This document shows positions 25,521 to 36,729 of a stretch of DNA of 64,000 bases, in pieces. Positions within the stretch are counted from its first letter, which is position 1; each line of letters starts with the position of its first letter. Made by a program: the position numbers and the translations under genes. The DNA lies in NCBI GenBank assembly GCA_954871525.1, contig OX940861.1, forward strand, positions 35,787,201-35,851,200, in the 5' to 3' direction. The stretch is from Parietaria judaica. Taxonomy: Eukaryota > Streptophyta > Magnoliopsida > Rosales > Urticaceae. The notes under the pieces are model-generated. The model did not search any database. It was not told the origin of the DNA and was given only the letters and a program-made list of their open reading frames with translations.

Positions 25521-27110
25521 TTAAAGAAGATGACCCATGTCTTTCACGCCCATATTTTCCAGATGCCTCCTGAATATTTTCTCTGGCAACGTCTTGGTAA
25601 ATGGATCAGCCAGATTGTCTTCCGAATCTATTTTCATAACCCGTACGTCGCCTCGACGTACTATCTCTCTAATGAGATGGTACTTTCTCTCTATATGTTT
25701 CGCCTTATTATGGTCTCGGGGCTCTTTAGAATTCGCCACCGCTCCACTGTTGTCACAGTATAACGTTTGTGGCCCATCTATATCTGGGACTACGCCCAGC
25801 TCCATGTAGAAATTCTTTAGCCAAACTGATTCTTTGGCTGCTTCACAGGTAGCCACATATTCAGCTTCCATTGTGGAATTTGCGATACAGGATTGCTTTA
25901 CGCTTCTCCAGAATATTGCTCCACCAGCAAGGGTGTACACTGCTCCTGACGTCGACTTTCTCACGTCTTTATCAGACATAAAATCTGAATCAGTGTATCC
26001 AAGTGGATTCAGTTCTGACCTTGAAAACACTAACATATAGTCTCTCGTTCTCCGAAGATATTTGAGAATGTTTTTCACTGCAGTCTAGTGAGCCATACCT
26101 GGGTTGGATTGGTATCTACTTACTATTCCCACAGCGTAGTAGATGTCTGGCCTAGTACACTGCATAGCATACATCAGACTTCCCACTGCTGAAGCATAGG
26201 GTATCCGCCTCATCTCGTCTTGCTCTTCCGGAGAAGTGGGGCACTGTTTCCTGCTAAGGAACACTCCATGTCTGGTTGGTAAGTTACCTCCCTTGGAGTT
26301 TGCCATTGCAAAACGTTCAAGCACCTTATCAATGTAAGCTGCTTGAGATAAGGCCAAAAGCCTGTTGTTGCGATCCCTAAAAATACGGATCCCAAGAACA
26401 TAACTGGCTTCTCCCATGTCCTTCATTTGGAACTGTGTAGATAGCCACGCTTTCACGTCCGATAATCTCTTCACACTGTTTCCAATGAGAAGAATATCAT
26501 CGACGTATAGAACAAGAAAAATTTCCACGGTATCGTCATTGAGCTTATAAATGCAGGCCTCAGTGACGTTCTGTATGAATCCATAGGTTTTGATGGTCTC
26601 ATCAAACCTTAGATTCCAGGATCTGGAAGCTTGCTTCAATCCATAGATGGATTTGAGTAATCTGCAAACCTTCCCTTCTTGACCCTGCTGCACGAACCCT
26701 TCTGGTTGGTCCATATAGATGTTCTCGTCAATGTACCCGTTCAGGAAGGCGGTTTTGACGTCCATCTGCCAAATCTCATAATTGAGATTACATGCTATGG
26801 CCATGAGAATCTGGATGGACTTTAGTGACAGGAGAGAAAGTTTCCTCGAAACTAATACATTCTCTCTAGGTAAAACCCTTTGCCACTAATCTAGCCTTGA
26901 AGATTTCAACCTTCCCGTCCACTCCTCTCTTTCGCTTGTATACCCACTTACAGCCAATGGTTTTGAAGCCATCCGGTAAGTCTACAAGTTCCCAGATTTC
27001 ATTAGAATCCATTGATTCTATTTCTTGGTTCATTGCATCCTGCTATTCTCCCTTATCAGGATCCACCATAGCTTCCTTGTAGCTTATGGGATCTTCAACA
27101 CTAGTGTTTG
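25521..27110 (-). pseudogene. copia-B reverse transcriptase and RNase H remnant
   Basis: The frame at 26804-26085 holds the RT blocks QMDVKTAFLNGYI, GLKQASRSWN and the active site YVDDILLIGN. After a TAG replacing an expected Trp codon (near 26085) the frame continues at 26078-25521 with RNase H (LGYTDSDF, STMEAEYVATCEAAKE, LYCDNSGAV). Upstream to about 27110 the first RT blocks (WELVDLPDGFKTIGCKWV, ARLVAKGF) are present but broken by stops and frameshifts. Motifs are typical of Ty1/copia. The copy is inactive. Confidence 0.9.
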
Positions 27111-27551
27111 TGACGGCTAGGTGAAATTCCAACTGAGTATACTCGTAGTGTTTTAACCGTTCTATTGAACCTCCCACTACGTCTGAGTATTCTCAAAGTT
27201 TCTAATGAAACTATGATCACTCGTGGTGTCTTAGTTTTAACAACCTCCTACTATATTTGAGTATCATCTGGTTCTGATTTGGGACCGTGGTTTCCGCACT
27301 CTTTTATGACAACAGACACTGTTGGCAATTCATATCATGAGAAATAATCTTTTAGGCTCATTTTCTATTAATCATCATGATTAAAAATGAGTTCTACATT
27401 ACGAAATTGATAAGATTGTATTTATTGGAGACTATTAAATAAAGTAACATGTCATTTATTCATTCTTATATGGACATTGCAAATAATTCAAATAAAAATT
27501 CCACTTTTATTGATAAAGAATTATTCCTTGCAATAAACATATCTTGAAAAT
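27111..27551 (-). other. Non-coding interior of copia-B beside the gypsy insertion
   Basis: AT-rich; a diverged short repeat (GTCTGAGTATTCTCAAAG and relatives) is visible around 27130-27260. No domain is recognisable between the 5' end of RT and the AAAAT duplication at 27547. Confidence 0.5.
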
Positions 27552-28343
27552 TGTTAAGGTTGGATTTGGTCAAATCCATCCTCAACACAACTCGTGTCGT
27601 TTTGCTCATAAACGACATGAGAGGAGGCGAGGAAGTTCATCACCCGAGGGGGATTATCCCCGAAGAGGAACATCCCCGAGGAAGAATACCCCCGAGGAGG
27701 TTCATCCACGAGGAGACGTAGCCACACGAGAGCAAGTTGCGATGATGCATCCCATCACACCTGACGAGGAATTTCATCATGATGACGGTGCAGGGCTGAA
27801 TGACCATTGACGAGACGCGCATTTAATGAGGCTGACCTACTCACTCGATGAGAACACCCGCGACGAGGCTGGCAGAGCCGAATGACGGCTGACGGGATGC
27901 GCATTTAATGAGGCGCACCTACCCATACGGCAGCCTGCTCGGAAGTGACATAAAGTAGGGATTTACCATGCTGCCCTCCAATCACGCCAGAGAAGGAATG
28001 ATTAAAGGGAAAAAAGCGGGAAAGACGCGGGAGAAAAGGCATTGTAAAACTCTATAAAAGGCAAGATAAGCCTCATTGGTAAAAGGTTCGGAAAATTAGA
28101 GAAGAAAGCCCCGAAAAGAGAAAAAGGAGGTCTTGTAATAGAAAAGGCTAAGGAAAAATAGAGAGGAAATAGAGAGAGTGGATGTTCAATGATCCTTCAT
28201 CTGTCCAGCTATTCAACGGAAGAAAACCGATCTCATTTTGGAAAATATAATAAAACAGAGATATTCATAATTTATTCTTGTTTATTTGTTATATGGTGAT
28301 TGTCTTTGTGACTGGAAAAGGGTGGTGAAAATCGCCCTCTACA
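27552..28343 (+). repeat. 5' LTR of the gypsy-type element
   Basis: 792 bp. A TATA box (CTATAAAAG, 28052-28060) lies about 500 bp in. The first 300 bp are rich in CGAGGAG/CCCGAGG motifs. About 20 differences from the 3' LTR by eye (near 2.7%), many of them C/T changes. Confidence 0.95.
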
Positions 28344-28344
28344 G

Positions 28345-28363
28345 TTTGGCGCCCACCGAGGGG
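28345..28363 (+). promoter_or_regulatory. Primer-binding site of the gypsy-type element
   Basis: TTTGGCGCCCACCGAGGGG begins 2 bp after the LTR. TGGCGCC-type primer sites are characteristic of many plant gypsy elements and differ from the iMet sites of the surrounding copia elements. Confidence 0.8.
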
Positions 28364-28860
28364 CTTTGTTTTCTTTCTAACTCACAGCCAGGAATTTGGA
28401 GGGACATGACGTTATCAAACGACACCATCGTCAGCAACGCGCTCGATGGCTGAGCGCGCGAAAATAGCGAGCAGGGCATAAAGAGGCAACTCAAGGGGCA
28501 GGAGTGACGTAAGAAGGGGAGACGTACGGACTCCTTGCATTTAAGAGAAGCCGATTGATAGACGGTTGGTCAGAAAAAGGAGTGCACGCGTATCAACAAA
28601 TGGGAGCAACTTCCGAAGCGTTGTGAAGCGACAGCGAAAGAGAGGATACGAAGAGTTGCTTGCGAAACAATCGACGGTTATAAAATGGGAAGTTTGGAGA
28701 GGATCAGCAGCAACGAGTCTGCGGAAATAGAAACCAACTCGGTTAACTCCCAGATAAGTACCATTCTCTCAACCCAGAAAACAAAAGTTCCTTTCTAACT
28801 CCGAAACCAGTATTTGCTAGTGTTTTCGCGGTACAGGCCGATAAAGCACACGAGGAGAAG

Positions 28861-29862
28861 ATGGCGCTCAGAGAAGGAGGTGCTGACCAAAGCCACACAG
28901 ACGAGTCGGAGATGATCGTGGATGAAGGTTGGGGATGGCCCAAGGAGGGTGCCACGGAGGCTCGAGGAGAAGATGATCACGAGATGGCGGACTTCTGGAA
29001 GCACGAGGAATGGCCGGAAAGCAGCGAGCCATATCCAATGGAGGAGGACACCACAGAGGGCCAACGGGATCAGGAGGAGTTAAGGATCCCAGGCGAACCA
29101 CACCCCGCGCTGGAACTGGTCTTGCCGTATCTCATGCCTGAGGAACTCCTCGCGGTGGAGACGGTGTGCACCTCGTTACGCGACGAGGTTAGAGGAAACA
29201 ACCTTCTGTGGCGCAACCTCAGCATCTACAGCCCGTTGAGCGAGCGGATCACAGACGACGATCTCCTGAGGCTGGCGAGGAGGTCTCAAGGGAAGATGGA
29301 GACTTTGGCTCTGTGCGATTGCGACGAGGTCACCAACACCGCGGTGGAGACGATCATGCGGGGCAACCCGATGCTCGTAAAGCTATGCCTGCCACGCTGC
29401 CACCGAATCACCTTAGACGACGTGGTCAGCAACTTGTCCACCATCGAGCACGGGATAAAATTCCTGAGGGTCAACGGTTTATTTCCCAGGCTCGTGGAGG
29501 GAACCAGGGTCAAACTTGAGGACCTTCCCCTTCTGCTCGCGGCAGGGAATCCAGCCGACTATCCCGAGCAGCAGGCGCCTGCCCCACGCGGTCGTCTGCT
29601 CGACACAGAGTTCTGCAGGCAGTGCGACAAAAATGTCCTGGTCTACGAGAAGCCAACGAGGGCTCAAGCAGGAGACTCCGTCCGCCCGTCGTGTTTTGGA
29701 CGACGCCGAAATGGGCATACTTGCGGTTTTTGCAGGTCGTGCTACATCCTCGGTACCATGTGGTACACCGACCTCTGCCTGGAATGCAACTTCGGTCGCC
29801 CCAGCTGGAGCTCTATGGAGAAAATCGCGTCGCCGGCCTGCTCGATCGTCGAGGAGGAGTAA
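28861..29862 (+). CDS. F-box protein, SKIP14-like, carried by the retrotransposon
   Basis: An intact, intronless 333-codon ORF on the element's sense strand, about 520 bp after the 5' LTR. Residues 1-75 are acidic and low-complexity. An F-box-like segment (about 81-125, PHPALELVLPYLMPEELLAVE to LLWRNL) is followed by a leucine-rich-repeat-like stretch (about 130-230: LETLALCDC-type and LVKLCLPRC blocks). The C-terminus is Cys-rich (C252, C255, C278, C288, C291, C294, C306, C309). This order matches plant SKIP14 F-box proteins, which link targets to SCF ubiquitin ligases through SKP1. It is not a retrotransposon protein, so I infer capture of a processed host mRNA. Whether it is expressed is unknown. 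Confidence 0.8.
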   Translation: MALREGGADQSHTDESEMIVDEGWGWPKEGATEARGEDDHEMADFWKHEEWPESSEPYPMEEDTTEGQRDQEELRIPGEPHPALELVLPYLMPEELLAVETVCTSLRDEVRGNNLLWRNLSIYSPLSERITDDDLLRLARRSQGKMETLALCDCDEVTNTAVETIMRGNPMLVKLCLPRCHRITLDDVVSNLSTIEHGIKFLRVNGLFPRLVEGTRVKLEDLPLLLAAGNPADYPEQQAPAPRGRLLDTEFCRQCDKNVLVYEKPTRAQAGDSVRPSCFGRRRNGHTCGFCRSCYILGTMWYTDLCLECNFGRPSWSSMEKIASPACSIVEEE

Positions 29863-30137
29863 GCCCGAAGTAAGGTTCACACGCTGCTCGGCGCGAAGGG
29901 AGGATTGAGATGGTTATCTTTTTAACCGTTAGTAGATTATAATAGGTGGAAGAAGTTTGTTTGGGTTTGTTTTTGCTGTTAATGTTTATGTGTGTATCTT
30001 TCTTTTGTTTATTAAGGAGCGAGCAAACTTATAAAGTTGGCAAAAGTGTGTATGCAACTCTGCTCAGCGATAGTACCAAATAGGAGGGAAGGTAACTTCG
30101 CAGTGTTCATTCAAAAAACAAAAAAACAAAAAAAAAC

Positions 30138-30400
30138 CCGGCTAAGGGTGCCGAGCAAACCCGGTCCGGCAAAACATGTCGAGATCCATATATACGGCTA
30201 AGGGTGCCGAGCAAACCCGGTCCGGCAAAACATGTCGAGATCCATATATACGGCTAAGGGTGCCGAGCAAACCCGGTCTGGCAAAACATGTCGAGATCCA
30301 TATATACGGCTAAGGGTGCCGAGCAAACCCGGTCCGGCAAAACATGTCGAGATCCATATACGGCTAAGGGCGCCGAGCAAGCCCGGGCCGGCGAGAATGC
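30138..30400 (+). repeat. 56 bp tandem repeat array
   Basis: Units start CGGCTAAGGGTGCCGAGCAA at 30138, 30194, 30250, 30306 and 30360. The first three periods are 56 bp and the fourth 54 bp. Degenerate units with the phrase GGCGAGAGTGCCGAG continue to about 30680. Frames through the array (30198-30701) are products of the repeat. Confidence 0.93.
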
Positions 30401-30680
30401 CGAAGAAACATACAAGGCGAGGGTGCCTATGGGATCCTGGGAATTAGTCGGCTCGTACCCGATGAAACCTAGTGATACCCGCGAGAGACAATTGCGGCGA
30501 GAGTGCCAAGGAAAAGAGGTACGGCGAGAGTGCCGAGCAAAAAAAAATATATATACATATCTATACAACTTAACGGCTAAGGGCGCCGAGCAAGCCCGAG
30601 CCGGCGAGAGTGCCGAGGAAAGAGAAATTACATTTTTTTTTACGACTAAGGGCCTCCGAGCAAACCCGTACAAAATTCGA

Positions 30681-31640
30681 AGATCACGAACAAGCTCATA
30701 ATAAAATATATATATATAAATATCATCATCATCATATGCTCATTGGATTCAAAAAAGTATGAAACACGGAATATCCTTGTTTACAACCCATCGACCGCAC
30801 CCCGAGTACATATACATCTTATAACTCTCGTAGGAACCGATTCCCCGGCCCAACACATCATCAAGGGAATCTTGACCCAGGACCGCGTCGGCACATTCTT
30901 CAATGATAACATCGCAGCATCGGCGAATGATGTCGTCCGCAATTAGGCAAGCAGGATCATCGGCAGGAAGTCCTGGGGGCTTACTCGAGGAAGCTCTTGC
31001 TAGGTTCGCATCAGCCCTACTATCGGCCTGCAAAGGCGGAACCAAAAGTAAAGGATCAACCCCAGAAGGAAGAGGTAAAACTACAAATTATTTATACTAA
31101 GCTACCTCATACCGTACTCGACGAGGAGGGAAGAATGTCAAAACCCGGCGAGCGCGCCCTAGCGATGCCTGAGGGAAGACAAGGAGAAAGCGGAGGAGAG
31201 TTTGGAGCACTAGAGATCTTTCTCTCCAGCCTGGCCAAATCAGCCAGGTATTCCTGTTCCAGCTTGCGCCACCTTGGCAGTTTGGCTCGAAGCTCACCGA
31301 CAGTCGAGCGGGAAGGTAATCCCTCGACGAGTTTGATATTCGAGAGCACGCCGCCCAGCAGGCGCTGAATACAAGCAATCCCCTCGAGTACACCGAATCT
31401 CTCGGAAGCGCGCTTCAGTTTGTCAACCGCTTGGTGATAGAGGCGTAAGCGGGAAAATTCCTCCTCTATTGCCCAACCCCTGGCTGCGTCACGGTCCTTG
31501 GCGAGCTTCCTCAGCGCGGCCTTGACATGGAAGGATATTTGCTCCTCCCGACCGGGCGACAGGTTTATGGCATCGGCAATACGGTTGAAGTACTCATACT
31601 TTTGCCGGAGCTGTGCCGAGAGAGTGTCCTCGCACCGCTG
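30681..31640. other. Interior of the gypsy-type element without a recognised gene
   Basis: Includes a short ATC/CAT run near 30720 and GC-rich sequence with open frames on both strands; none has a motif I recognise. It may be the decayed 3' end of the antisense ORF region. Confidence 0.45.
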
Positions 31641-31649
31641 ATAACGCTG

Positions 31650-34600
31650 TCACTCCTCGAGGAGGGATTCTTCGGCAATAGCGAGGAGACGTCTGTATTC
31701 ATCGCGCTCGGTCCTACTCTCGGCGATCTTAGCCTCTGCAGTCCCGGGGAGAATGTCTTCGTTTCCCGGCAGAGTCTTCGCCGGAGCAAGAGCAAGCACG
31801 GACTCTCCGGCCCCCTGGTAACCTCCTCCATAGCTGGGGAAAGAGGCGTCGGGGCAAAGTGAAACGATACCACCTCTGGCCTGCGAAGAAAAAGAGAGAG
31901 TGGAGATACGGAAGAAACAATAAAGAAGCCCGACAAGAGAAGGGATAAGGGAAAGGCAAGTATACAAGGGCGATAGCAGGGAAAAGCTTGACGATAAAAA
32001 AAAGGGTAACCTGAGAAAGATTTCTTTTATTCATATGATAATTATGCTTGGATTACAGTGGATTACAGAACGAGCCACAAAGTGCGGGAGTTCATCACCC
32101 GAGAAAGGGGAAATTGAAAGGGAAGCTCCAAGAAAACGTCCTATACCGTGGGCTCCGGGAGCGCCGGGGTCTCGGTGCTCGAGCCGGACCGGTCGCGCGA
32201 TGCAGACCCGAGGGCGGCCCCCTCCGAGACAAGGCCTTCAAGTGTCCGACAGTCCGAGGCCGCCGGATTGCAGGGGGAGAGCGGAGAAGAGCCGGGATTC
32301 CGGGCGGACTTCTTGTCCAGTTCTTTGACCATGGCCCGGTGCTTATCACGGCTTTCGCGCCACGAAGATAAGCGGGTGTCGAGGCCCCCGGCTTATGCCG
32401 CCAGGGGGTTTTTCTCAACCAAGGCAATATTGGCATGGTACGCGGCGGCCAAGCGATGGGCGTTGATTGATTGATCGAGAAAATCATACTTCGCCGAGAG
32501 GCGCTCCAGCTTGGCTTGGGCCTCCTCGAACAAGCACTCTCGGCCACGACGCTCCTCGACTGCCTTGGCTCGCGCGGCTTCAAGGTCCTTGGCGAACTTC
32601 CTCAATACGGCATTGACCCGAGACGCCAGCTGGTCTTCCTGTTCGGGCGATACGCCGACGGCTTCGCCAATCTGAGCGAGGCATTCAGCCTGAAGCCGGA
32701 GCTTATCGGAGAGGCTCGCCTCCTTAACAGGGCAAGAATTTTGCTGTTCCGCGAACTCGGCCTCAGCGGCCCGGCGCAGCGAGACTTCCGACTCCAAGGC
32801 GGATTTGGTCTCGTTGAGCTCAGCCTCTACGGCCCGACGCAACGAGCTTTCGGACTCCAAGGCGGACTTAGCTTCGTTGAGCTCATCCTCGGGGGCCCGA
32901 CGCGACGAAATTTCCAGCTCCAAGGCAGATGTGGCTTCGTCAAGCTCCGAGGAAAGCTTCTCAGCCTGCTCCTGAAACTTCTGCCCGTCACGGGTGGAAG
33001 CCTCAAACCGTCCCCGGACTAACGTGGGTTTTGCCGACAACTCACTGCTCTCTCTCGACCATAGCGGTGGATAGCCGCACGGAGGAAATCACGTCTGTCA
33101 ACAAGGCTACCCCCTGGGCAACGCGGTCAACAAGTTCCAAGTTCCCCACGGGATCGCTGGAAGGCTCGACAAGCCCGTGGGAGGCTTCGGCCACGGAAAG
33201 TACTCCCGGAGGCGGCAAGGCTGGGAAGCTGGCTTGAGCCCGTAGCGACCCGGTAGGTGCCTCTTCGGGGATCTCCTCGGGGTCAAGGGATGGCGCAGAG
33301 GGCTGCGTCGAGTCATCCGTTGATTTAGACGACGCGCTAGAAGGAATGACAAGAGGAACTTGCGAGCTGGAGACACCGGTAAGACCGGGAGAAGGCCGGG
33401 CCATTGAGCCCTCGAGGGCCTCGACGCCAGGCACGTCAGGTAGAAGCTTCGGGCCAGCGAGATTCACCTCGGGGTGCACCCCGGACTGTTCCTCCTCGGG
33501 CCCGAAGAGGATCTGTTCTGGAGCGTCTTCCTCGCCAACAGGCCCCGTATCTCCATCGTTAGAAGCATTGGTCTCTTTGACCAAAGACTGAGTCGGAGGC
33601 ATTGAGGCCGCAACCGAGTCCCGCGTCGCTTCGTTAGGGACTCCCCGAGGCAGTGACTGGGAAGAACGGGTCGCGACACCCGGAGCAGAAAGAGGAATGG
33701 GGTTTTCGGCCCCCAACGGAGGTGGAGGAGGAGCATTCGGCGCGACGACCAGATGCTCGATGTCATCTAACTCCAGTCTCTCCCGCGGATCCAAGGCGGG
33801 GCGTGCACACGCGTTCGCCGCCAGTCCCGTCCTCCCCACTACGCCCTCGACAGGCGCAATGCCCGAGGCTCCCTCCGCTGTTCCGTGAGACGGACCAGCA
33901 GCTTCGAGTTCAGGAGTCGGGTCGAGAACTCTCGCCTTCTTCGCAGGGGAAGCATCACACACTTCCTCGGCGGGGCGCTTGCCTGAAGAGTTTTCTTTTC
34001 GAGGAGATCTCCTCGAGGAGCGGGAAGTATCTGGCAAGGAGCGGGCAACGGACTCCATCCTCGTTCTTGTTCGCCGCTCGTCACCAGTATCCTCGACGGG
34101 GCATTTACTCGAGAAATTGCCCTCTCGGGGGGTGAGCCCCATGAAGCGAGGGGCGTCGGATCCTGCCCGGGACTTCGACGATATGTGCGCCTCCCGATCC
34201 CGACCAACGGGAGCGTTGTCCCTAGCGGCAACGACTTTGTCCACGGTGTTCTTCTTCAGCCTGGAGGCGGGTTTCCTCCGCTCTACGGGAGATCCCTCCG
34301 GGGCCGGTTCGCGCAGGAAACCTTTAGGGAGAAGAGTGTTAGGGAGCGCCCCATGGATTCGGGCCAACTGATAAACCCCAGACTTCTCGAGCCGCTGGCC
34401 CCCGAAGTCTTTGCTCCAATCGCGCCTGGGATTGACAAGGAGAGCAGCGTGGATGCTTTTGAACCGCGCCTCGGCCTCTTCATTCTCCTAGGGCTTAAAT
34501 CGAGGGAGGTCCACTCCCTCGAGCACCAGATATCTCGGCAGGAAAGCATGGTGGGGACCGAAGTTGGAGTTGTCCATCCGAACGAAGAAATACTTATTCT

Positions 34601-35025
34601 CCCAACCGGACTCGTTCGACGGCGTGTTCAGGAGAATATGCGGCCGGACGCGATGAGACATTGAAGAGGCGCATTAGGTCCTCGAGCGTGAGCTCCACTT
34701 TCTGCTCACATGCAATGACGAGTGTGCAAAGGAGGAGGCGAAGAGTGTTGGGGCTCACCTGAGCGATCGGAACCCCAAAGGCGTAGAAAAATGCCACGAC
34801 CAGGAGCGGCATCGGGAAGCGAAGACCGACGACGCGGAAGAACGACTCATAGACACAGACGAAGTCGCTCCGAGGCTCGTCGGCGAATTCACCCTCGAAA
34901 GGGAGACGTGCAAAACAGACCTCTGAGTCAGAATGGTTGTCGACGATAAACTTCAAACCCTCTTCCGTCATGACGGAAGGGGGACTCCGAGTCTTAAAGA
35001 CTGGGCCGGAGCGGGAAGGACCCAT
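31650..35025 (-). pseudogene. Antisense 'putative gypsy type transposon' ORF, degenerate
   Basis: Minus-strand frames 35025-34594, 34367-33042, about 33040-32393 and 31967-31650 are collinear parts of one decayed gene. The first matches the plant 'putative gypsy type transposon' family (Transposase_28, PF04195) by blocks FFYAFGVPIAQVSPNTLRLL and EDLMRLFNV. Next comes YFFVRMDNSNFGP in another frame, then a long low-complexity Ser/Pro/Glu linker. A coiled-coil part (about 33040-32400) repeats EL-NE-KSALESE-SLRRA three times. Additional antisense ORFs of this kind near the 3' LTR are known in Tat-lineage elements; their function is unknown. Frameshifts at about 34594 and 33042 make this copy a pseudogene unless spliced. 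Confidence 0.7.
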
Positions 35026-35840
35026 CGAGGCGTCTAAGGGAGAAGGAAGAAGAAGCTCGGAGGCGAGGAAATGAGGATAAGCAACAAAAAAAGAAACTTT
35101 GCGAGAGTTCTTGAAAATACGAAAATGTCTGAAAAAGTGGGTATGAACTTCGAATTTATAGAAGGGGGAGAAGGATAGCTAGACACGTCTTGATCTGACG
35201 GCCCAAATTCAAAGCTTGCTAACTCATCAACGGTTCGTATCAAAGGCCCGTTATAAATCTCTGCAAGCACTCGAATGCGAAAATGGGGTGGGTATTCAAT
35301 ACTGAAGGGACGTGCGTAAGATTCAAGGCTGACAGGTTTTTGGGAAGGCAAACCAAGGTGGGACCCAGACCCAAGCAACGGTCGGAGAAGCGAGAGAGTC
35401 AGGCTTCCCTGATCGTTAGCAGGGATCTTCGCGGAAAAACCCCTCGCTCAGCATCGTTGAGAAATCTTTATCGCTAGGAGTTTCGTTGGGAAAGTTATAT
35501 TGTTATACTTACAAAATGCATGTTTACGTTTACACCTTTGGCCTTCGAGGCGTATATTTCGGTATTTTACAGGATTTAGGTAAGCGAACAGGGTTCTCCA
35601 CCAAAATGCCAGCGACGTTTAAGTCACGATAGCCCTCGCGGACGAGGGACCCGGCTCGCAACAAGGGGGGACGCGAAGGAGGCCTAGCGAGGAAAGGAAG
35701 CGGCTTAGCAATATAACCACGCGAGGAGCCGAAGAAGCAATCACCGACCAGGAACCAAATAAGGCCGGCGAGAGCCGACCTCCGAAACAGTTATACTTTA
35801 TTTTATCAAGTGTATACACTTGATAAAATGGGGGACTAAC

Positions 35841-36631
35841 TGTTAAGGTCGGATTTGGTCAAATCCATCCTCAACACAACTCGTGTCGTTTTGCCCATAA
35901 ACGACATGAGAGGAGGCGAGGAAGTTCATCACCCGAGGGGGATTATCCCCGAAGAGGAACATCCCCGAGGAAGAATACCCCCGAGGAGGTTCATCCACGA
36001 GGAGACGCAGCCACACGAGAGCAAGTTGCGATGAAGCATCCCATCACACCCGACGAGGAATTTCATCATGATGACGGTGTAGGGCCGAATGACCATTGAC
36101 GAGACGTGCATTTAATGAGGCCGACCTACTCACTCGATGAGAACACCCGCGACGAGGCTGGCAGAGCCGAATGACGGCTGATGGGACGCGCATTTAATGA
36201 GGCGCACCTACACATACGGCAGCCTGCTCGGAGGTGACATAAAGTATGGATTTACCATGCTGCCCTCCAATCGCGCCAGAGAAGGAATGATTAAAGGGAA
36301 AAAAGCGGGAAAGACGCGGGAGAAAAGGCATTGTAAAACTCTATAAAAGGCAAGATAAGCGTCAATGGTAAAAGGTTCGGAAAATTAGAGAAGAAAGCCC
36401 CGAAAAGAGAAAAAGGAGGTCTTGTAATAGAAAATGCTAAGGAAAAATAGAGAGGAAATAGAGAGAGTGGATGTTCGTGATCCTTCATCTGTCCAGCTAT
36501 TCAACGGAAGAAAACCGAGCTCATTTTGGAAAATATAATAAAACAGAGATATTCATCATTTATTCTTGTTTATTTGTTATATGGTGATTGTCTTTGTGAC
36601 TGGAAAAGGGTGGTGAAAATCGCCCTCTACA
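35841..36631 (+). repeat. 3' LTR of the gypsy-type element
   Basis: 791 bp, collinear with the left copy, with the TATA box at about 36341-36349. Directly preceded by the polypurine tract at 35825-35840. Confidence 0.95.
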
Positions 36632-36729
36632 AAAATGAATTGAGGTCTTATAGATGCAAAATAAATAACAATAAACTTAAATCGAATTCAAACTTAAAGA
36701 CAAGTTTCCTTCTTCGAGACACTCGAATA

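Larger units (their letters stand above)
27552..36631 (+). mobile_element. Non-autonomous Ty3/gypsy-type element carrying an F-box ORF
   Basis: LTRs at 27552-28343 (5') and 35841-36631 (3') start TGTTAAGG and end CTCTACA, with duplication AAAAT (27547-27551 and 36632-36636). The primer-binding site TTTGGCGCCCACCGAGGGG follows the left LTR and the purine tract AAAATGGGGGACTAAC precedes the right. This PBS type and the antisense ORF near the 3' end fit the Tat/Ogre branch of plant gypsy elements. There is no gag, protease, RT or integrase in the 7.5 kb interior, so movement would depend on proteins from another element. It is the innermost level of the nest. Confidence 0.9.

Noticed and set aside
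30138..30400. Regular repeats reminiscent of a CRISPR array
   Set aside because: Units are contiguous identical repeats without unique spacers, inside a plant retrotransposon.
30198..30701. Repetitive frames of 60-139 codons on both strands
   Set aside because: They arise from the 56 bp tandem repeat being open in several frames.
32471..34664. Several plus-strand frames of 100-183 codons in the gypsy-type element
   Set aside because: High GC leaves all frames open; the minus strand has the Transposase_28 blocks and a regular coiled-coil pattern.
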